Positions 21,222-33,775 are shown, counted from the first letter of the stretch. The stretch is 64,000 bases of DNA from Lampris incognitus (GCF_029633865.1 NC_079212.1:147944541-148008540); one strand, 5' to 3'. Notes: a model not told the origin generated them from the letters alone. Numbers and translations are program-made.

Positions 21222-22024
21222 GCGCTCGGTGGTGCCGGAAGCGGTGAAGTACTGAAGGCCGGGGTAACGGGTCAGTGGTGCCGGAAGCTGTGAAGTACTG
21301 TAGGCCGGGGTAACGGGTCAGCGGTGCCGGAAGTTGTGAAGTACTGAAGGCCGGGGTAACGGTCCAGCGGTCGGCGGTGCCTGAAGCTGTGAAGTACTGA
21401 AGGCCGGGGTAACGGGTCAGCGGTGCCGGAAGCTGTGAAGTACTGAAGGCCGGGGTAACGGGTCAGCGGTGCCGGAAGCTGTGAAGTACTGAAGGCCGGG
21501 GTAACGGGTCAGCGCTCAGTGGTGCCGGAAGCTGTGAAGTACTGTAGGCCGGGGTAACGGGTCAGCGGTGCCGGAAGCTGTGAAGTACTGAAGGCCGGGG
21601 TAACGGGTCAGCGCTCAGTGGTGCCGGAAGCTGTGAAGTACTGTAGGCCGGGGTAACGGGTCAGCGGTGCCGGAAGCTGTGAAGTACTGAAGGCCGGGGT
21701 AACGGGTCAGCGGTGCCGGAAGCTGTTAAGTACTGAAGGCCGGGGTAACGGGTCAGCGGTGCCGGAAGCTGTGAAGTACTGAAGGCCGGGGTAACGGGTC
21801 AGCGGTGCCGGAAGCTGTTAAGTACTGAAGGCCGGGGTAACGGGTCAGCGGTGCCGGAAGCTGTGAAGTACTGAAGGCCGGGGTAACGGGTCAGCGGTGC
21901 CGGAAGCGGTGAAGTACTGTAGGCCGGGGTAACGGGTCAGCGCTCGGTGGTGCCGGAAGCGGTGAAGTACTGAAGGCCGGGGTAACGGGTCGGCGGTGCC
22001 GGAAGCGGTGAAGTACTGAAGGCG
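21222..22024. repeat. 46-bp minisatellite, about 17 copies
   Basis: The unit contains GTGCCGGAAGCTGTGAAGTA, CTGAAGGCCGGGGTAACGGG and TCAGCG. Some units carry an extra GCTCAGTG or GTCGGCG insert, giving longer 50-54-bp variants. GC-rich and CpG-containing. Confidence 0.96.
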
Positions 22025-22160
22025 GGCGGTCACTGACGGCGTTTACGTGACGTTAGAGAAGTGGGTTTATTGTGTTAGTGCGACTAAAACGGGACTTTTA
22101 AAACACATGTGACCTGCTGTGTTTCTGTAATCTGGACTGACGTATCAGCAACCCTTTCCC

Positions 22161-22276
22161 ATGCCAGGCCAGGCCAGGCCAGGCCAGGCCAGGCCAGGCC
22201 AGGCCAGACAGGCCAGGCCAGGCCAGGCCAGACAGGCCAGGCCAGGCCAGGCCAGCCATGCCAGACAGGCCAGGCC
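22161..22276. repeat. (CCAGG)n pentanucleotide array
   Basis: About 20 CCAGG units interspersed with CCAGACAGG. It directly precedes the 18-bp array. Confidence 0.95.
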
Positions 22277-22369
22277 ATGAAATGAAACGAAACATCATTT
22301 CCCCAGCCCACAGAAGTGCAGCCCACACACACGACACACACATCCAGAAACCACAAGAACACACACACA

Positions 22370-23853
22370 GCCACACTAACACACATATCCACACTAACAC
22401 ACATACCCACACTAACACACATACCCACACTAACAAACATACCCACAGTAACACACATATCCACACTAACACACATACCCACACTAACACACATACCCAC
22501 ACTAACACACATATCCACACTAACACACATACCCACACTAACACACATACCCACACTAACACACATACCCACAGTAACACACATATCCACACTAACACAC
22601 ATACCCACACTAACACACATACCCACAGTAACACACATACCCACACTAACACACATATCCACACTAACACACATACCCACACTAACACACATACCGACAG
22701 TAACACACATATCCACACTAACACACATACCCACACTAACACACATATCCACACTAACACACATATCCACACTAACACACATACCCACACTAACACACAT
22801 ACCCACACTAACACACACAGCCACACTAACACAGATACCAACACTAACACACATACCCACAGTAACACACATATCCACACTAACACACATATCCACACTA
22901 ACACACATACCCACACTAACACACATACCCACACTAACACACATACCCACAGTAACACACATATCCACACTAACACACATACCCACACTAACACACATAC
23001 CCACACTTACACACACAGCCACACTAACACACACAGCCACAATAACACACATACCCACACTAACACACATACCCACAGTAACACACATATCCACACTAAC
23101 ACACATACCCACACTAACACACATACCCACAGTAACACACATATCCACACTAATACACATATCCACAATAACACACATATCCACGCTAACACACATATCT
23201 AAACTAACACACATATCCACACTAACACACATATCCACACTAACACACATATCCACACTAACACACATATCTAAACTAACACACATATGTACACTAACAC
23301 ATATATCCACACTAACACACATATCTAAACTAACACACATATCTAAACTAACACACATATCCACACTAACACACATATCCACACTAACACACATATCCAC
23401 ACTAACACACATATCCACACTAACACACATCTAAACTAACACACATATGTACACTAACACATATATCCACACTAACACACATATCTAAACTAACACACAT
23501 ATCTAAACTAACACACATATCTAAACTAACACACATACCCACACTAACACACATATATCCACACTAACACACATATCTAAACTAACACACATATCTAAAC
23601 TAACACACATATCTAAACTAACACACATATCCACACTAACACACATATCCACACTAACACACATATCCACACTAACACACATATCCACACTAACACACAT
23701 ATCTAAACTAACACACATATGTACACTAACACACATATCTAAACTAACACACATATCTAAACTAACACACATACCCACACTAACACACATATCTAAACTA
23801 ACACACATATCTAAACTAACACACATATCTAAACTAACACACATATCCAAAGT
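22370..23853. repeat. 18-bp minisatellite, about 80 copies
   Basis: The unit is ACTAACACACATA[C/T]CCAC, with TCTAA and GTACA variants accumulating to the right (from about 23200). Because 18 is a multiple of three, all six frames stay open and give spurious 300-450-residue Thr/His or Val/Cys proteins. Confidence 0.98.
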
Positions 23854-23980
23854 AAGAAAAAACATCACAGTCCAAGGGGACAAACGCCAGCCAGGATTTT
23901 CTTACTTGTTATTCAGAGGATAAATTTACAACAATAAGGCAAACATTACAATTGAACATTTTTCATCTTCTAGAAGGAAA

Positions 23981-26878
23981 ACTGAGAACATCTGTATGAC
24001 CAGATGAGAGACATCTACCTACTGAGAACATCTGTATGACCAGATGACAAACATCTACCTACTGAGAACATCTGTATGACCAGATGACAAACATTTACCT
24101 ACTGAGAACATCTGTATGACCAGATGAGAGACATCTGCCTACTGAGAACGTCTGTATGATGACAAACATATACATACTAAGAACATCTGTATGACCAGAT
24201 GACAAACATCTACCTACTGAGAACATCTGTATGACCAGATGAGAGACATCTACCTACTGAGAACATCTGTATGACCAGATGACAAACCTCTACCTACTGA
24301 GAACATCTGTATGACCAGATGAGAGATATCTACCTACTGAGAACGTCTGTATGATGACAAACATATACATACTAAGAACATCTGTATGACCAGATGACAA
24401 ACATCTACCTACTGAGAACATCTGTACGACCAGATGACAAATATCTGCCTACTGAGAACATCTGTATGACCAAATGAGAGACATCTGCCTACTGAGAACG
24501 TCTGTATGATGACAAACATATACATACTAAGAACATCTGTATGACCAGATGACAAACATCTACCTACTGAGAACATCTGTATGACCAGATGAGAGACATC
24601 TACCTACTGAGAACATCTGTATGACCAGATGACAAACATCTACCTACTGAGAACATCTGTATGACCAGATGAGAGATATCTACCTACTGAGAACGTCTGT
24701 ATGACCAGATGAGAGACATCTGCCTACTGAGAACATCTGTATGATGACAAACATATACATACTAAGAACATCTGTATGACCAGATGAGAGACATCTACCT
24801 ACTGAGAACATCTGTATGACCAGATGAGAGACATCTGCCTACTGAGAACATCTGTATGACCAGATGACAAACATCTACCTACTGAGAACATCTGTATGAC
24901 CAGATGAGAGACATCTACCTACTGAGAACATCTGTATGACCAGATGAGAGATATCTGCCTACTGAGAACATCTGTATGATGACAAACATATACATACTAA
25001 GAACATCTGTATGACCAGATGACAAACATCTACCTACTGAGAACATCTGTATGACCAGATGAGAGACATCTGCCTACTGAGAACGTCTGTATGACCAGAT
25101 GAGAGACATCTACCTACTGAGAACATCTGTATGACCAGATGACAAACATCTACCTACTGAGAACATCTGTATGACCAGATGAGAGACATCTACCTACTGA
25201 GAACATCTGTATGACCAGATGAGAAACATCTGCCTACTGAGAACGTCTGTATGACCAGAGAGACATCTACCTACTGAGAACATCTGTATGACCAGATGAG
25301 AGACATCTGCCTACTGAGAACATCTGTATGACCAGATGAGAGACATCTACCTACTGAGAACATCTGTATGACCAGATGACAAACATCTACCTACTGAGAA
25401 CATCTGTATGACCAGATGAGAGACATCTGCCTACTGAGAACGTCTGTATGACCAGATGAGAGACATCTACCTACTGAGAACATCTGTATGACCAGATGAC
25501 AAACATCTACCTACTAAGAACATCTGTATGACCAGATGAGAGACATCTGCCTACTGAGAACGTCTGTATGACCAGATGAGAGACATCTACCTACTGAGAA
25601 CATCTGTATGACCAGATGACAAACATCTACCTACTGAGAACATCTGTATGACCAGATGAGAGACATCTACCTACTGAGAACATCTGTATGACCAGATGAC
25701 AAACATCTACCTACTGAGAACATCTGTATGACCAGATGAGAGACATCTACCTACTGAGAACATCTGTATGACCAGATGACAAACATCTACCTACTGAGAA
25801 CATCTGTATGACCAGATGAGAGACATCTACCTACTGAGAACATCTGTATGACCAGATGAGAGACATCTGCCTACTGAGAACGTCTGTATGATGACAAACA
25901 TATACATACTAAGAACATCTGTATGACCAGATGACAAACATCTACCTACTGAGAACATCTGTATGACCAGATGAGAGACATCTACCTACTGAGAACATCT
26001 GTATGACCAGATGACAAACATCTACCTACTGAGAACATCTGTATGACCAGATGAGAGACATCTACCTACTGAGAACATCTGTATGACCAGATGACAAACA
26101 TCTACCTACTGAGAACATCTGTATGACCAGATGAGAGACATCTACCTACTGAGAACATCTGTATGACCAGATGAGAGACATCTACCTACTGAGAACAGCT
26201 GTATGACCAGATGAGAGACATCTATCTACTGAGAACATCTGTATGATGACAAACATATACATACTGAGAACATCTGTATGACCAGATGACAAACACCTAC
26301 CTACTAAGAACATCTGTATGACCAGATGAAAAACATCTACCTACTGAGAACATCTGTATGACCAGATGAGAGACATCACCTACTGAGAACATCTGTATGA
26401 CCAGATGAGAGACATCTACCTACTGAGAACATCTGTATGATGACAAACATATACATACTGAGAACATCTGTATGACCAGATGACAAACATCTACCTACTG
26501 AGAACATCTGTATGACCAAATGAGAGACATCTGCCTACTGAGAACGTCTGTATGACCAGATGAGAGACACCTACCTACTGAGAACATCTGTATGATGACA
26601 AACATATACATACTGAGAACATCTGTATGACCAGATGACAAACATCTACCTACTGAGAACATCTGTATGACCAGATGAGAGACACCTACCTACTGAGAAC
26701 ATCTGTATGACCAGATGAGAGACAGCTACCTACTGAGAACATCTGTATGACTAGATGAGAGACATCTGCCTACTGAGAACATCTGTATGACCAGATGAGA
26801 GACATCTGCCTACTGAGAACATCTGTATGACCAGATGAGAGACATCTGCCTACTGAGAACATATGTATGACCAGATTC
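23981..26878. repeat. 40-bp minisatellite, about 72 copies (2.9 kb)
   Basis: The unit is CTACTGAGAACATCTGTATG, ACCAGATGAGAGACATCTAC. Two variants (GAGAGAC and ACAAAC after CAGATG) often alternate, and a shorter variant (CGTCTGTATGATGACAAACA, then TATACATACTAAG) recurs at intervals. CATCTG..CAGATG forms an internal dyad in each unit. Confidence 0.98.
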
Positions 26879-26933
26879 AATTAATGTAAAGCACGTTGCA
26901 TTTAAATATAATAAATGTGCAAAATGAATTAAG

Positions 26934-26967
26934 TTTGATTGATTGACTGACTGATTGATTGACTGAC

Positions 26968-27006
<39 letters not shown>
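26934..27006. repeat. (GATT)n microsatellite
   Basis: Tandem GATT and GACT tetranucleotides. Confidence 0.95.
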
Positions 27007-27007
<1 letters not shown>

Positions 27008-27159
27008 GGACTGCAATGAACCAGTTCTTGGCCGGAAATGTGTTTGTTTTTTGTGCCCGCTGCAGACCTGCACATCACACACTGTGTTCGAAACCATGAA
27101 GACTGTGATGTAATGACACAAATAAAAAGAACATCAACAAACAAACACCTACAGACAGA

Positions 27160-27713
27160 GAGCCACTAGAAGAGCCACTGGAAGAGCCACTAGAAGGGCC
27201 ACTGGAAGAGCCACTAGAAGGGCCACTAGAAGGGCCACTGGAAGGGCCACTGGAAGAGCCACTGGAAGAGCCACTAGAAGGGCCACTGGAAGGGCCACTA
27301 GAAGAGCCACTGGAAGGGCCACTGGAAGAGCCACTAGAAGAGTCACTAGAAGGGCCACTGGAAGAGCCACTGGAAGAGCCACTAGAAGAGCCGCTAGAAG
27401 GGCCACTAGAAGGGTCACTAGAAGAGCCACTGGAAGGGCCACTGGAAGAGCCACTGGAAGAGCCACTAGAAGGGCCACTAGAAGAGCCACTGGAAGAGCC
27501 ACTAGAAGAGCCCCTAGAAGGGCCACTAGAAGGGCCACTAGAAGAGCCACTGGAAGGGCCACTGGAAGGGCCACTAGAAGAGCCATTGGAAGGGCCACTG
27601 GAAGAGCCACTGGAAGGGCCACTGGAAGAGCCACTGGAAGGGCCACTGGAAGAGCCACTAGAAGAGTCACTAGAAGAGTCACTAGAAGAGCCACTGGAAG
27701 AGCCACTAGAAGA
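27160..27713. repeat. 12-bp minisatellite, about 46 copies
   Basis: The unit is GAAGAGCCACTG with frequent GAAGGGCCACTA and rare GAGTCAC variants. Frame-neutral, so it generates spurious Glu/Pro/Leu and Val/Ala/Leu proteins. Confidence 0.97.
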
Positions 27714-28435
27714 GGGGGAAATAAATTTTAGTGATGAAATTAGTAAGGGATATAAGTCTATAGTATTAGAATATTAGTGTAATTTATTAGTCATGTAAGG
27801 AACAGGAAGTGCTCTTCGGAAAGATCAGAAGAGGGGCTGTCTTTCTCACAAAACGGAGTAGGTCAACTTTAATTCTATCTGGAAAAGAAAAACACGATGT
27901 TAGAAAAGGAATGATGGTTAAAGGTTATGAGGAAGGAAGCGGGGCTAAGAGCCACTGACAGTGACTGTATTAGTGGCACTATCAGAGGAAACTGGTTCAG
28001 GTCTTTTGTCAACCTTCTTCTTAGATGTGCTTACGATTAAAAAACTTGCCCATCAAAGTGTCCACGTTTCGTCAGCAGATATTACCATGTTGGAAAATAG
28101 TTTTAGTCTCCACACCACTCCATTGTGGAATTGCAGGTGTGTGGTATTTAGAAATAAATCCTTGTTTTGTAAAAATTGGCTTGAGAAAGGAACGTGGTCT
28201 GTACTGCACTTAATGGAAACTACAGGAAACGTCATGTGTTATGAGGATCGTTGTTCAAATTTTAATTTGAATGACCGAAAACAACATGATACTGTTACAA
28301 AGCAGTGCCACTCTGTAGTAGTGACGTCTTATAACGCGTGTCAGAGTCATGTGTAGATCCTTCCTAGACTTGTGGTGAGTGGACGTGAGCTCAGCGGTCT
28401 AAAATTGCCCAACACCACAACCCGGAGAGTCTTTC
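27714..28435. other. Intergenic, no recognised feature
   Basis: A 131-residue open frame at 27961-28356 is not recognisable and has no splice or homology support. Confidence 0.4.
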
Positions 28436-28745
28436 CCGGACAGCATCTGGATGTGGGCCACTTCAGGCAATGATGCGGCCCTGACGGCCTTCTTCTGGCC
28501 CTGACAGAATGGATGTGACCCTGAAGTGGCCCGTGTGGTAAATGGTGAATATGGCCTAAATATCACAAAACAAATATGGGCCACCTTTGGCAAATATGTG
28601 GCACATGCAGCATTGCTATGGCTTGGTTCTGGCCCAGATCTGGCAGACAGGAGCGGACCACGCAAGTGCCATCATTCCACGTGGTACGTGGGCTGGAAGA
28701 AAGTGTCGGTGTGGGACGGGTCCGGGCCGCAGCAGTTTTGCTACC
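28436..28745. repeat. Dispersed repeat (family D), second copy
   Basis: Collinear with the right part of 19686-20165: same start (CAGCATCTGGATGTGGGCCA) and same GCAGCATTGCTATGGCTTGG stretch. It lacks the long inverted repeat of the first copy. Confidence 0.75.
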
Positions 28746-28827
28746 CGGGAAACTGCCCAACTGCTTTCATTGTGCTGTTTTGCTCGAGTTGTCCCAGCCA
28801 AGGTTAAGTTCATTTGGACCTGCCTGT

Positions 28828-28945
28828 GACGGCCTAGCGGTCTGGGGTCCAGGGTGTCTCAGTGACTGCTGGGATAGGCTCCAGCATCCCCGCCACCCTG
28901 AGAGCAGGATAAGCGGTTCGGATAATGGATGGATAATGGATGGAG
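28828..28945 (+). mobile_element. SINE-B (DANA-like) 3' part
   Basis: A short 3' fragment with GACTGCTGGGATAGGCTCC, GCAGGATAAGCGGTTCGGAT and a (GGAT)n tail. Confidence 0.8.
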
Positions 28946-29439
28946 ACTGCCCACCACCCCAATCCGGAGAGTCTCTGTCCAACAGTTATATCCATTTTCA
29001 TCAAACACAAACTCAGTTTTCCTCCAAAGATGATGCTGAGACATTGAGAACAAAATTCTTTTAAGTTTCCAGTTGCAGCAGAAGTAAAGGAAGTGCACTT
29101 TTAAGTTCTCAGTGGACTACATCCTGCCGTGGGTTTGGTTTAGACTGGAACCACTGCTCGTTTTGCCTTGAACACACTGAAACAACACAACATGTGTGTT
29201 GTGAATGTCAGCTTGCTGCTGCCTTTTGGGAAGATCTGCATCACTGGTTGTGTTTCCTACATGTGACAGGTTCTCTGCTCTAAAAAGAGGATGTGGGTTT
29301 TGGCATAGTGCCAAATCACATGTTCCATCTTTCACAAGCATTTTCCAAGAATAATAATTGAATTATTCTTTGGAAAGTTCTTTCTGCATAAGAACAGATC
29401 CCTGAAAACGCAGCCACACTTCTGCATATTCCATAGGGA
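28946..29439. other. Intergenic, no recognised feature
   Basis: AT-balanced unique-looking sequence without a supported gene. Confidence 0.4.
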
Positions 29440-29640
29440 AGTGTGCCGCTATTTCTTGCCCTTTTGTACCTGTCCAGGTGGGAGATACTGCTGGCTGCCG
29501 CTTCTCCCTCCCGTAGCCCCCTTCTCATCCCCCTTCCCACCCACCCCTGTATGTCTGCCCCCCTTCCCATCCACCCCTGTATGTCTGCCCCCCTCTTCCC
29601 ATCCACCCCTGTATGTCTGCCCCCCTTCCCATGCTCACAA
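29440..29640 (+). mobile_element. LINE 3'UTR fragment with short tandem units
   Basis: Matches the reverse complement of about 1600-1710, the 3' UTR of the LINE at 1487-5035, through GCTGCCGCTTCTCCCTC and CACCCCTGTATGTCTG. The last segment, CCATCCACCCCTGTATGTCT plus GCCCCCCTTC, is tandemly repeated about four times. Confidence 0.6.
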
Positions 29641-29675
29641 TATGTTTGTTAAAAGAAACACTCAATGGTAGGGAG

Positions 29676-29676
29676 C

Positions 29677-29721
<45 letters not shown>

Positions 29722-29776
29722 ATATACACACACATACACACACATACACACACATATACATACATACATACATACA

Positions 29777-29807
<31 letters not shown>

Positions 29808-29860
29808 TGTCTAGTATATGACTATATATATGTATGTATATATATGTGTGTGTGCTTGCT
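29676..29860. repeat. (TA)n/(TG)n/(CATA)n microsatellite
   Basis: Compound AT-rich microsatellite; (CATA)n dominates at about 29757-29805. Confidence 0.95.
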
Positions 29861-29922
29861 TGCTGGTTGTCCATGGTGCCCGATGATGACCATCTTCTTC
29901 TATTTGTGGGTCCTTTGAGGAC

Positions 29923-30246
29923 TCAGATAGCAGAAGATACCTGCGCAGCAGAGATGGTTTTTAAAGTGGCATGGGGGGTGGGGCGCTTCTCCCAACGCCA
30001 CATGACTTGATTGTAGAGGGGATGGTTCCGATGACAAGGGGGATCCCTAGACGACCGGCACCTCCACACAACTGCAGGGAGCTGCCGGAAATCCAGTTTT
30101 TCGGAAACCGCCTCGAAGCGTGCCGCCACAGCTTGCTTTTCTGTTGGGGTGAGCTCCCTTAGCCTTATGTCTTCCAGACTCACCCACAAGGCAGCGGGGC
30201 AGTGGTTGATAGGTGCCAGGGCGTGTCCACCAGGGTGGGCCTGCAC
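29923..30246 (-). other. Unrecognised open frame, 107 residues
   Basis: A minus-strand frame with moderate complexity (LRELTPTEKQAVAARFEAV in the middle). I do not recognise it; it could be a retroelement fragment. It sits immediately left of a 106-bp tandem repeat. There is no splice or regulatory support. Confidence 0.25.
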
Positions 30247-30343
30247 ACCATATCTCTGGGGCCCACTGCTGCTCCGAGATCCCCTGCCAAGTTAGCCTGG
30301 GGCCGCAAGACCCCAGTTACCACGTGTGGCCACGGGGAGGCCT

Positions 30344-30661
30344 GGCAGGAGTCTTGGTGAAGGAGAGGCTATGTACTGGCAAGGGAAGGGTTACACGCTA
30401 GGATGCTTCCCTATTCGCCACAGAGGCTAGCCAGCGGCAGCAAGCTAAGGGCAGGAGTCTTGGTGAAGGAGAGGCTATGTACTGGCAAGGGAAGGCTTCC
30501 ACGCTAGGATGCTTCCCTATTCGCCACAAAGGCTAGCCAGCGGCAGCAAGCTAAGGGCAGGAGTCTTGGTGAAGGAGAGGCTATGTACTGGTAAGGGAAG
30601 GCTTACACGCTAGCATGCTTCCCTATTCGCCACAGAGGCTAGCCAGCGGCAGCAAGCTAAG
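30344..30661. repeat. 106-bp tandem repeat, 3 copies
   Basis: Each copy starts GGCAGGAGTCTTGGTGAAGG and includes CTATGTACTGG and GCCAGCGGCAGCAAGCTAAG; near-identical copies start at 30344, 30450 and 30556. Confidence 0.93.
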
Positions 30662-30751
30662 GGCAGGAAGGACACAAGCGGGTTGGAAGAACACATGCAC
30701 CTTCCCTCCAACTACACACTGCTGCACTAGACGCATCACAACACCCTGTGT

Positions 30752-30754
<3 letters not shown>

Positions 30755-30830
<76 letters not shown>

Positions 30831-30868
30831 ATATATATGTGTGTGTGTGTATATATATGTGTATATGT
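30755..30868. repeat. (CA)n(TA)n compound microsatellite
   Basis: CA run followed by TA and TG runs. Confidence 0.95.
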
Positions 30869-30892
30869 GAGATGACGTCACACTTTTACATT

Positions 30893-31080
30893 ATTTTTTC
30901 CCTCTCCCCAATTGTACATAGCCAATTACCCCACTCTTACCCACATCCGGGTTCCCAGCCGCACACACGGCCAGTTGTGTGTGTGGGGACGCCCGACCAA
31001 GCCGGAGGTGACACGGGGATTCGACCTGGCGATCCCGTGTTGGTAGGCAACGGACCAGCACGCTACCCGGACGCTCCACG
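30893..31080 (-). mobile_element. SINE-A copy with internal deletion
   Basis: The reverse complement shows the tRNA-like head (CGATCCCGTGTTGGTAGGCA near 31045) and the far 3' end (CCAATTACCCCACTCTT). Roughly 230 bp of the middle are missing. Confidence 0.8.
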
Positions 31081-31349
31081 CTCGGTGCACAGCAGCCCCC
31101 CGTCGTTAGAGCGCCTCCCCGCGTCACCCCGCTGAACGGAGGAGGAGGAGGAGGAGGAGGCCATGGGAGGCTGACTGGGTAGAAGAACCCCTGGGACCCC
31201 CCTCCCTTCCCTTCCGCCCGTCCTTTATGTGTTTAATTTCAGTTATTTTATTCCCCCTTCTTTTGTTTTATGTGTATGTAGAATTTAAACAGTAAAAAGG
31301 GGCGGGGGGGGGGGGGCTGGGGGGGCTGTGGGGGGGCTTTTCTCTTTCC

Positions 31350-32460
31350 CCATTCATGCGCGTGCAACTGTTAAACCCACCTTCCGCGCCACGTTGTTGT
31401 CCTGTGATTGGTCAGGATCAAGGAAGCGGTTGGGCTGTACCATCACGTTAGCTCGGGGGGGGGGTACCGGATGTAGCGGGGCTGTGAGTTTGCTTTAAAG
31501 CGTCCTATGGAAACCGTTTCCCCGCGGCGTCTGGAAACCCCGCCACCTGCGGAAGAACTGAAATGTCCGTTCCGTCCGTCTGTTAGATCAGGCATCAAAT
31601 CAACTTGTTCTGTCACGTCTCACCCCCCCTCCCCCCTCGTCTCACACACCCCCCTCCGCCTCGCTGCGTGACGACATCCGGGAGGCGGCGGCTGTCATCG
31701 TGGCCACGGAACCGCTCACCGAGTCGGACCGTCGTTAGTTCACCAACCTACGCCGGGCGGAAGTTCCGCCTTGTAGGACGAGCGTCATTTCATTCCTTTC
31801 GTAAACACACACACGCGCACCCAACCAAGTCGTGTGACGTACATAAATGACAACACGCCTCTGCTGCAAGAAGACGTCTGATTGGTCCAGCGGGGAACGA
31901 GTCGGGGCTCTTTTCCAGGTTGGTGAACCGGTGGTGTTGGTCCAGCGGAGTGTAAACCGGGTTCTCTCATCCTGCTGTCAGCGACTTGTTTTAGACGCTA
32001 AGCAGCACCGGGAGGTTCGTGGAGGCTGCTGGCAGGCTGCGGTTCTGTGAGTTACTCTTCTCTTTACAAATGTCCTTCTGTTGGGGATTAGGAATGACGT
32101 AGCGACGACGACGCCTGCGCGAGCCGCTTTGGGCACTGTTGAAGTCTACGGTCAAATCTGAACGTCTTGCGAATTACCTTTCCATATGGACTGAACAGGT
32201 TCTGCTGGGATGTTCTGGCGGGCCGGCGTGGAGAACGGGTCTAGAGACAGACACCTCTTTTAGCGCAGCACCCCGCAGTGCCGACCCCGGGGGCGCTCCA
32301 GTGTTTACACAATGGCCGGAACCGAAACCCACATTACGATGCCCCCGCCCCCCCTACGATGCCCCCGCCCCCCCTCCATGCCACGACTGGCGACATCAGT
32401 CTACGTCGCGGTCCTGAGGTCCGGCAGTCAGTGTTCAGTCCTCTGCCCAGTCCGAGTCAA
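31350..32460 (+). promoter_or_regulatory. gmppb: CpG-rich region, candidate gmppb promoter and non-coding exon
   Basis: This stretch is visibly CpG- and GC-rich compared with its surroundings. It holds inverted CCAAT boxes (TGTGATTGGTCAG near 31403, TGATTGGTCCAGC near 31879), an ETS-like GGCGGAAGTTCCGCC near 31756 and an NRF1-like CCTGCGCGAGCC near 32111. GTGAGT at 32047 is a plausible donor for an untranslated first exon. It lies 2.1-3.1 kb upstream of the gmppb ATG and is the only such region between the two genes. The promoter role is inference; no TATA box is evident. Confidence 0.5.
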
Positions 32461-32525
32461 ACCCCCAGCCAAACAAAACAATAACCACAACATGGACGCA
32501 ACATTTAAACACCTACATCTAAACA

Positions 32526-33091
32526 GTTCAGCCCAGCATCACGCCGAAGCTGTAGTACACCCGCCCGTCCACTGGGTCAGTGTCACGGCTCGCCTCGCTC
32601 AGGCGTGCAAAGTACACGCGTGTATGAAGGTGCAGCGCCAGCAGGGGGCGATGATTAACTCAATGCCAGCAACTCCCCGCCGAGGAAAAGAAGCGTACAG
32701 CATTTTCCAAAATCCCTCCCCTAACTCAAACCCAAACCCTAACCGCTCGGTGGTGTTTTAAACTCCCAACGTGCTCTTCAAGGCAGCGCTGCATGGGAGG
32801 CACGCCCCGCCCCCTACAGTTTCAGCCAATCACAGCACTGGCGCTAACCCTAACCAGTGCTGTGATTGGATGAAACTGTTGGGGGCGGGGAGTGCCTCCC
32901 ATGCAGCGCTGCCTTGAAGAGTACGTTGGGAGTTTAAAACACCATCGAAGACCCTAACCTGCCTTCACATCGCCCCCTGCTGGCACTGCACCTTCATACA
33001 CGCTTTTTCACGCCTGAGCGAGGCAAACCGTGACTCTGACACGCTGGACTGGCGGGTGTCTTACACGTTTTGGCGTGATACCAGGTTGAAC
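32526..33091. mobile_element. Foldback element, long imperfect inverted repeat
   Basis: The left arm (32526-32840) and right arm (32855-33091) are reverse complements around a CGCTAACCCTAA loop. Paired landmarks are CCTCGCTCAGGCGTG / CACGCCTGAGCGAGG, CCAGCAGGGGGCGATG / CATCGCCCCCTGCTGG and AAGGCAGCGCTGCATGGGAG / CTCCCATGCAGCGCTGCCTT. The left arm has about 70 bp extra. No coding content. Confidence 0.9.
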
Positions 33092-33099
33092 AATTTCAA

Positions 33100-33775
33100 C
33101 TAACACCAACAGTCCCATCAGCCCCTGCGCTCACCCCAGCGCGGAGCCACCGACAGTCGGAGCGACTGCCTCCACCGGTCCCTACATAGCCCCCACCTGA
33201 GGGGTCAATCGTCCCTGATGACCCCATCACCCAATACATAGAGCCCCAAAAGTCCAGGGTGTCGCCGCTGGCAAACAGACTGCCCCCAAGGCACTGTGTG
33301 TCATAGGTCCTCTTCTGCTGCGCTCCGTAGCTGGGCCGGGCCTGGCGGGTGCAGGAGTCGCAGCAGTGCCCATGCAGCTCCACGTCTCGTCAAAAGCCAA
33401 GCCAGTAGAACCGCCCTCTGAGGTGGTAGAGGGTCTTGGCGTTCCCGTAGTGCCCTGCCTCCACCAAGCCATGGACAATCTGGGGAACCTGGGGACGCAG
33501 TACATGAGGCCGCAATAGCTGCAGGAGGCGACTCCCATGTCCGGGAGCTTGCCACCTCTGGTACGCCAACTCGTCGTGGAGGTCGAAGTTGCCCCATTGA
33601 GAGTGGTAGGTCTTTACCTCAGGCCCCAGCGCTGACACCTCTGTGCACTTAGGCCACCGCCCCATCTCCAGCCAGCCCCTCACCACCTCAAGGGCCATGC
33701 CTGCCCCCTGCTGCTGCCTTAGTTGCTGCGTGGGCAACGGGAACCACCTCTCCTCGTTGCCAGTGGTCTGGACAA
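33100..33775 (-). mobile_element. Ty3/Gypsy-like LTR retrotransposon pol relic (integrase zinc-binding region)
   Basis: On the minus strand, several frames together read through a decayed pol segment. At 33480-33390 the text AGHYGNAKTLYHLRGRFYWL matches the start of the HHCC integrase zinc-binding region; after a frame break ELHGHCCDSCTRQ supplies the CC pair. Stops and frameshifts make it non-functional. No LTRs were identified. GC-rich, unlike the rest of the neighbourhood. Confidence 0.75.

Noticed and set aside
22084..23430. Minus-strand 448-residue frame and plus-strand frames of 314 and 372 residues
   Set aside because: Same cause: the 18-bp ACTAACACACATA satellite and the neighbouring CCAGG array.
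23981..26878. CRISPR-like appearance of the 40-bp array
   Set aside because: The 'spacers' are themselves two or three recurring variants, the context is a vertebrate intergenic region, and there are no cas genes.
27149..27706. Val/Ala/Leu-rich 185-residue frame
   Set aside because: A 12-bp satellite artefact, not a membrane protein.
32700..32960. Interstitial telomere repeat (CCCTAA)
   Set aside because: Only one or two hexamers occur at each of three places; too short for a telomeric array.
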